From: Ochrobactrum sp. Marseille-Q0166
GTDB taxonomy: Bacteria > Pseudomonadota > Alphaproteobacteria > Rhizobiales > Rhizobiaceae
Assembly (NCBI RefSeq): GCF_014397025.1
Contig: NZ_JACJUO010000003.1
Location: 393,501-457,500 of the forward strand
Reading direction: 5' to 3'
DNA length: 64,000 nt
Shown here: positions 63,976 through 64,000 of the stretch, piece after piece
Numbering within the stretch: the first letter of the stretch is position 1
How the letters are laid out: each line of letters begins with the position of its first letter
Position numbers and translations under genes: made by a program
Notes under the pieces: generated by a model
The model's database searches: none
What the model was told of the DNA's origin: nothing
What the model saw: the letters and a program-made list of their open reading frames with translations, nothing else

Positions 63976-64000
63976 GCGCACACCGAGGGCGGCGATCGTC

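Overview
The window looks like an alphaproteobacterial secondary replicon (plasmid or chromid), most likely from the Brucella/Ochrobactrum group of the Rhizobiales. This is inferred from a complete repABC replication and partition module, from catabolic and ABC-transport genes typical of soil Rhizobiales, and from many IS6-family insertion sequences. No database search was possible, so family names rest on motifs and remembered family sequences.

Layout. 1-1005: IS6 debris and a broken gene end. 1006-5790: a four-gene BMP/nucleoside-type ABC importer (permease, permease, double ATPase, binding lipoprotein-like SBP). 5877-6281: a small secreted protein. 6557-14672: a catabolic cluster (two SDR dehydrogenases, a GntR/FCD regulator, a pyridoxamine-pyruvate-transaminase-like enzyme, an MmgE/PrpD protein, a 3-hydroxyisobutyrate-dehydrogenase-like enzyme, a metallo-beta-lactamase-fold lactonase, a carboxymuconolactone-decarboxylase-like protein and an HpaB-type monooxygenase). 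The monooxygenase is cut by an IS6 element. Three promoter regions of the cluster share an ACCGTA(A/T)T motif that may be the GntR operator. 14673-16579: nested IS6 elements. 16745-22864: aldehyde dehydrogenase, second beta-hydroxyacid dehydrogenase, LysR, M20 amidohydrolase and a two-gene DUF3100-like membrane system. 23776-31391: a LysR gene, then a complete dipeptide-type ABC importer operon ending in a serine beta-lactamase-fold hydrolase.

31500-35135 is a decayed zone: IS6, an IS21 istB scrap, a serine recombinase, and a divergent LysR/TauE pseudogene pair. 35410-39145 is the replication module: a parS palindrome, repA, repB (with a second parS inside), a counter-transcribed RNA with a strong terminator, and repC. 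39592-46000 holds further IS6 and ISL3 debris around an intact SBP-pepT pair, a broken csbD and a truncated LysR. 46212-50510 is a FecI/FecR/TonB-receptor surface-signalling set for iron or haem. 51558-57959 is a 2,133-residue autotransporter whose passenger holds six exact 68-residue repeats. 58066-63236 is decayed: a frameshifted IS110 transposase, then TPP enzyme, amidase and livF pseudogenes all on the minus strand. The window ends with IS6 debris, a probable IclR-type gene end, a terminator, and a strong promoter that may belong to an rRNA operon just outside.

How it works together. Import systems (BMP-type, dipeptide-type, DUF3100-type, SBP-PepT) sit beside hydrolases or dehydrogenases that would process what they bring in. 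The replicon is clearly eroding: I count about ten IS6-family copies or fragments and about nine non-IS pseudogenes. At three loci an IS6 element sits directly next to an inverted partial copy of itself.
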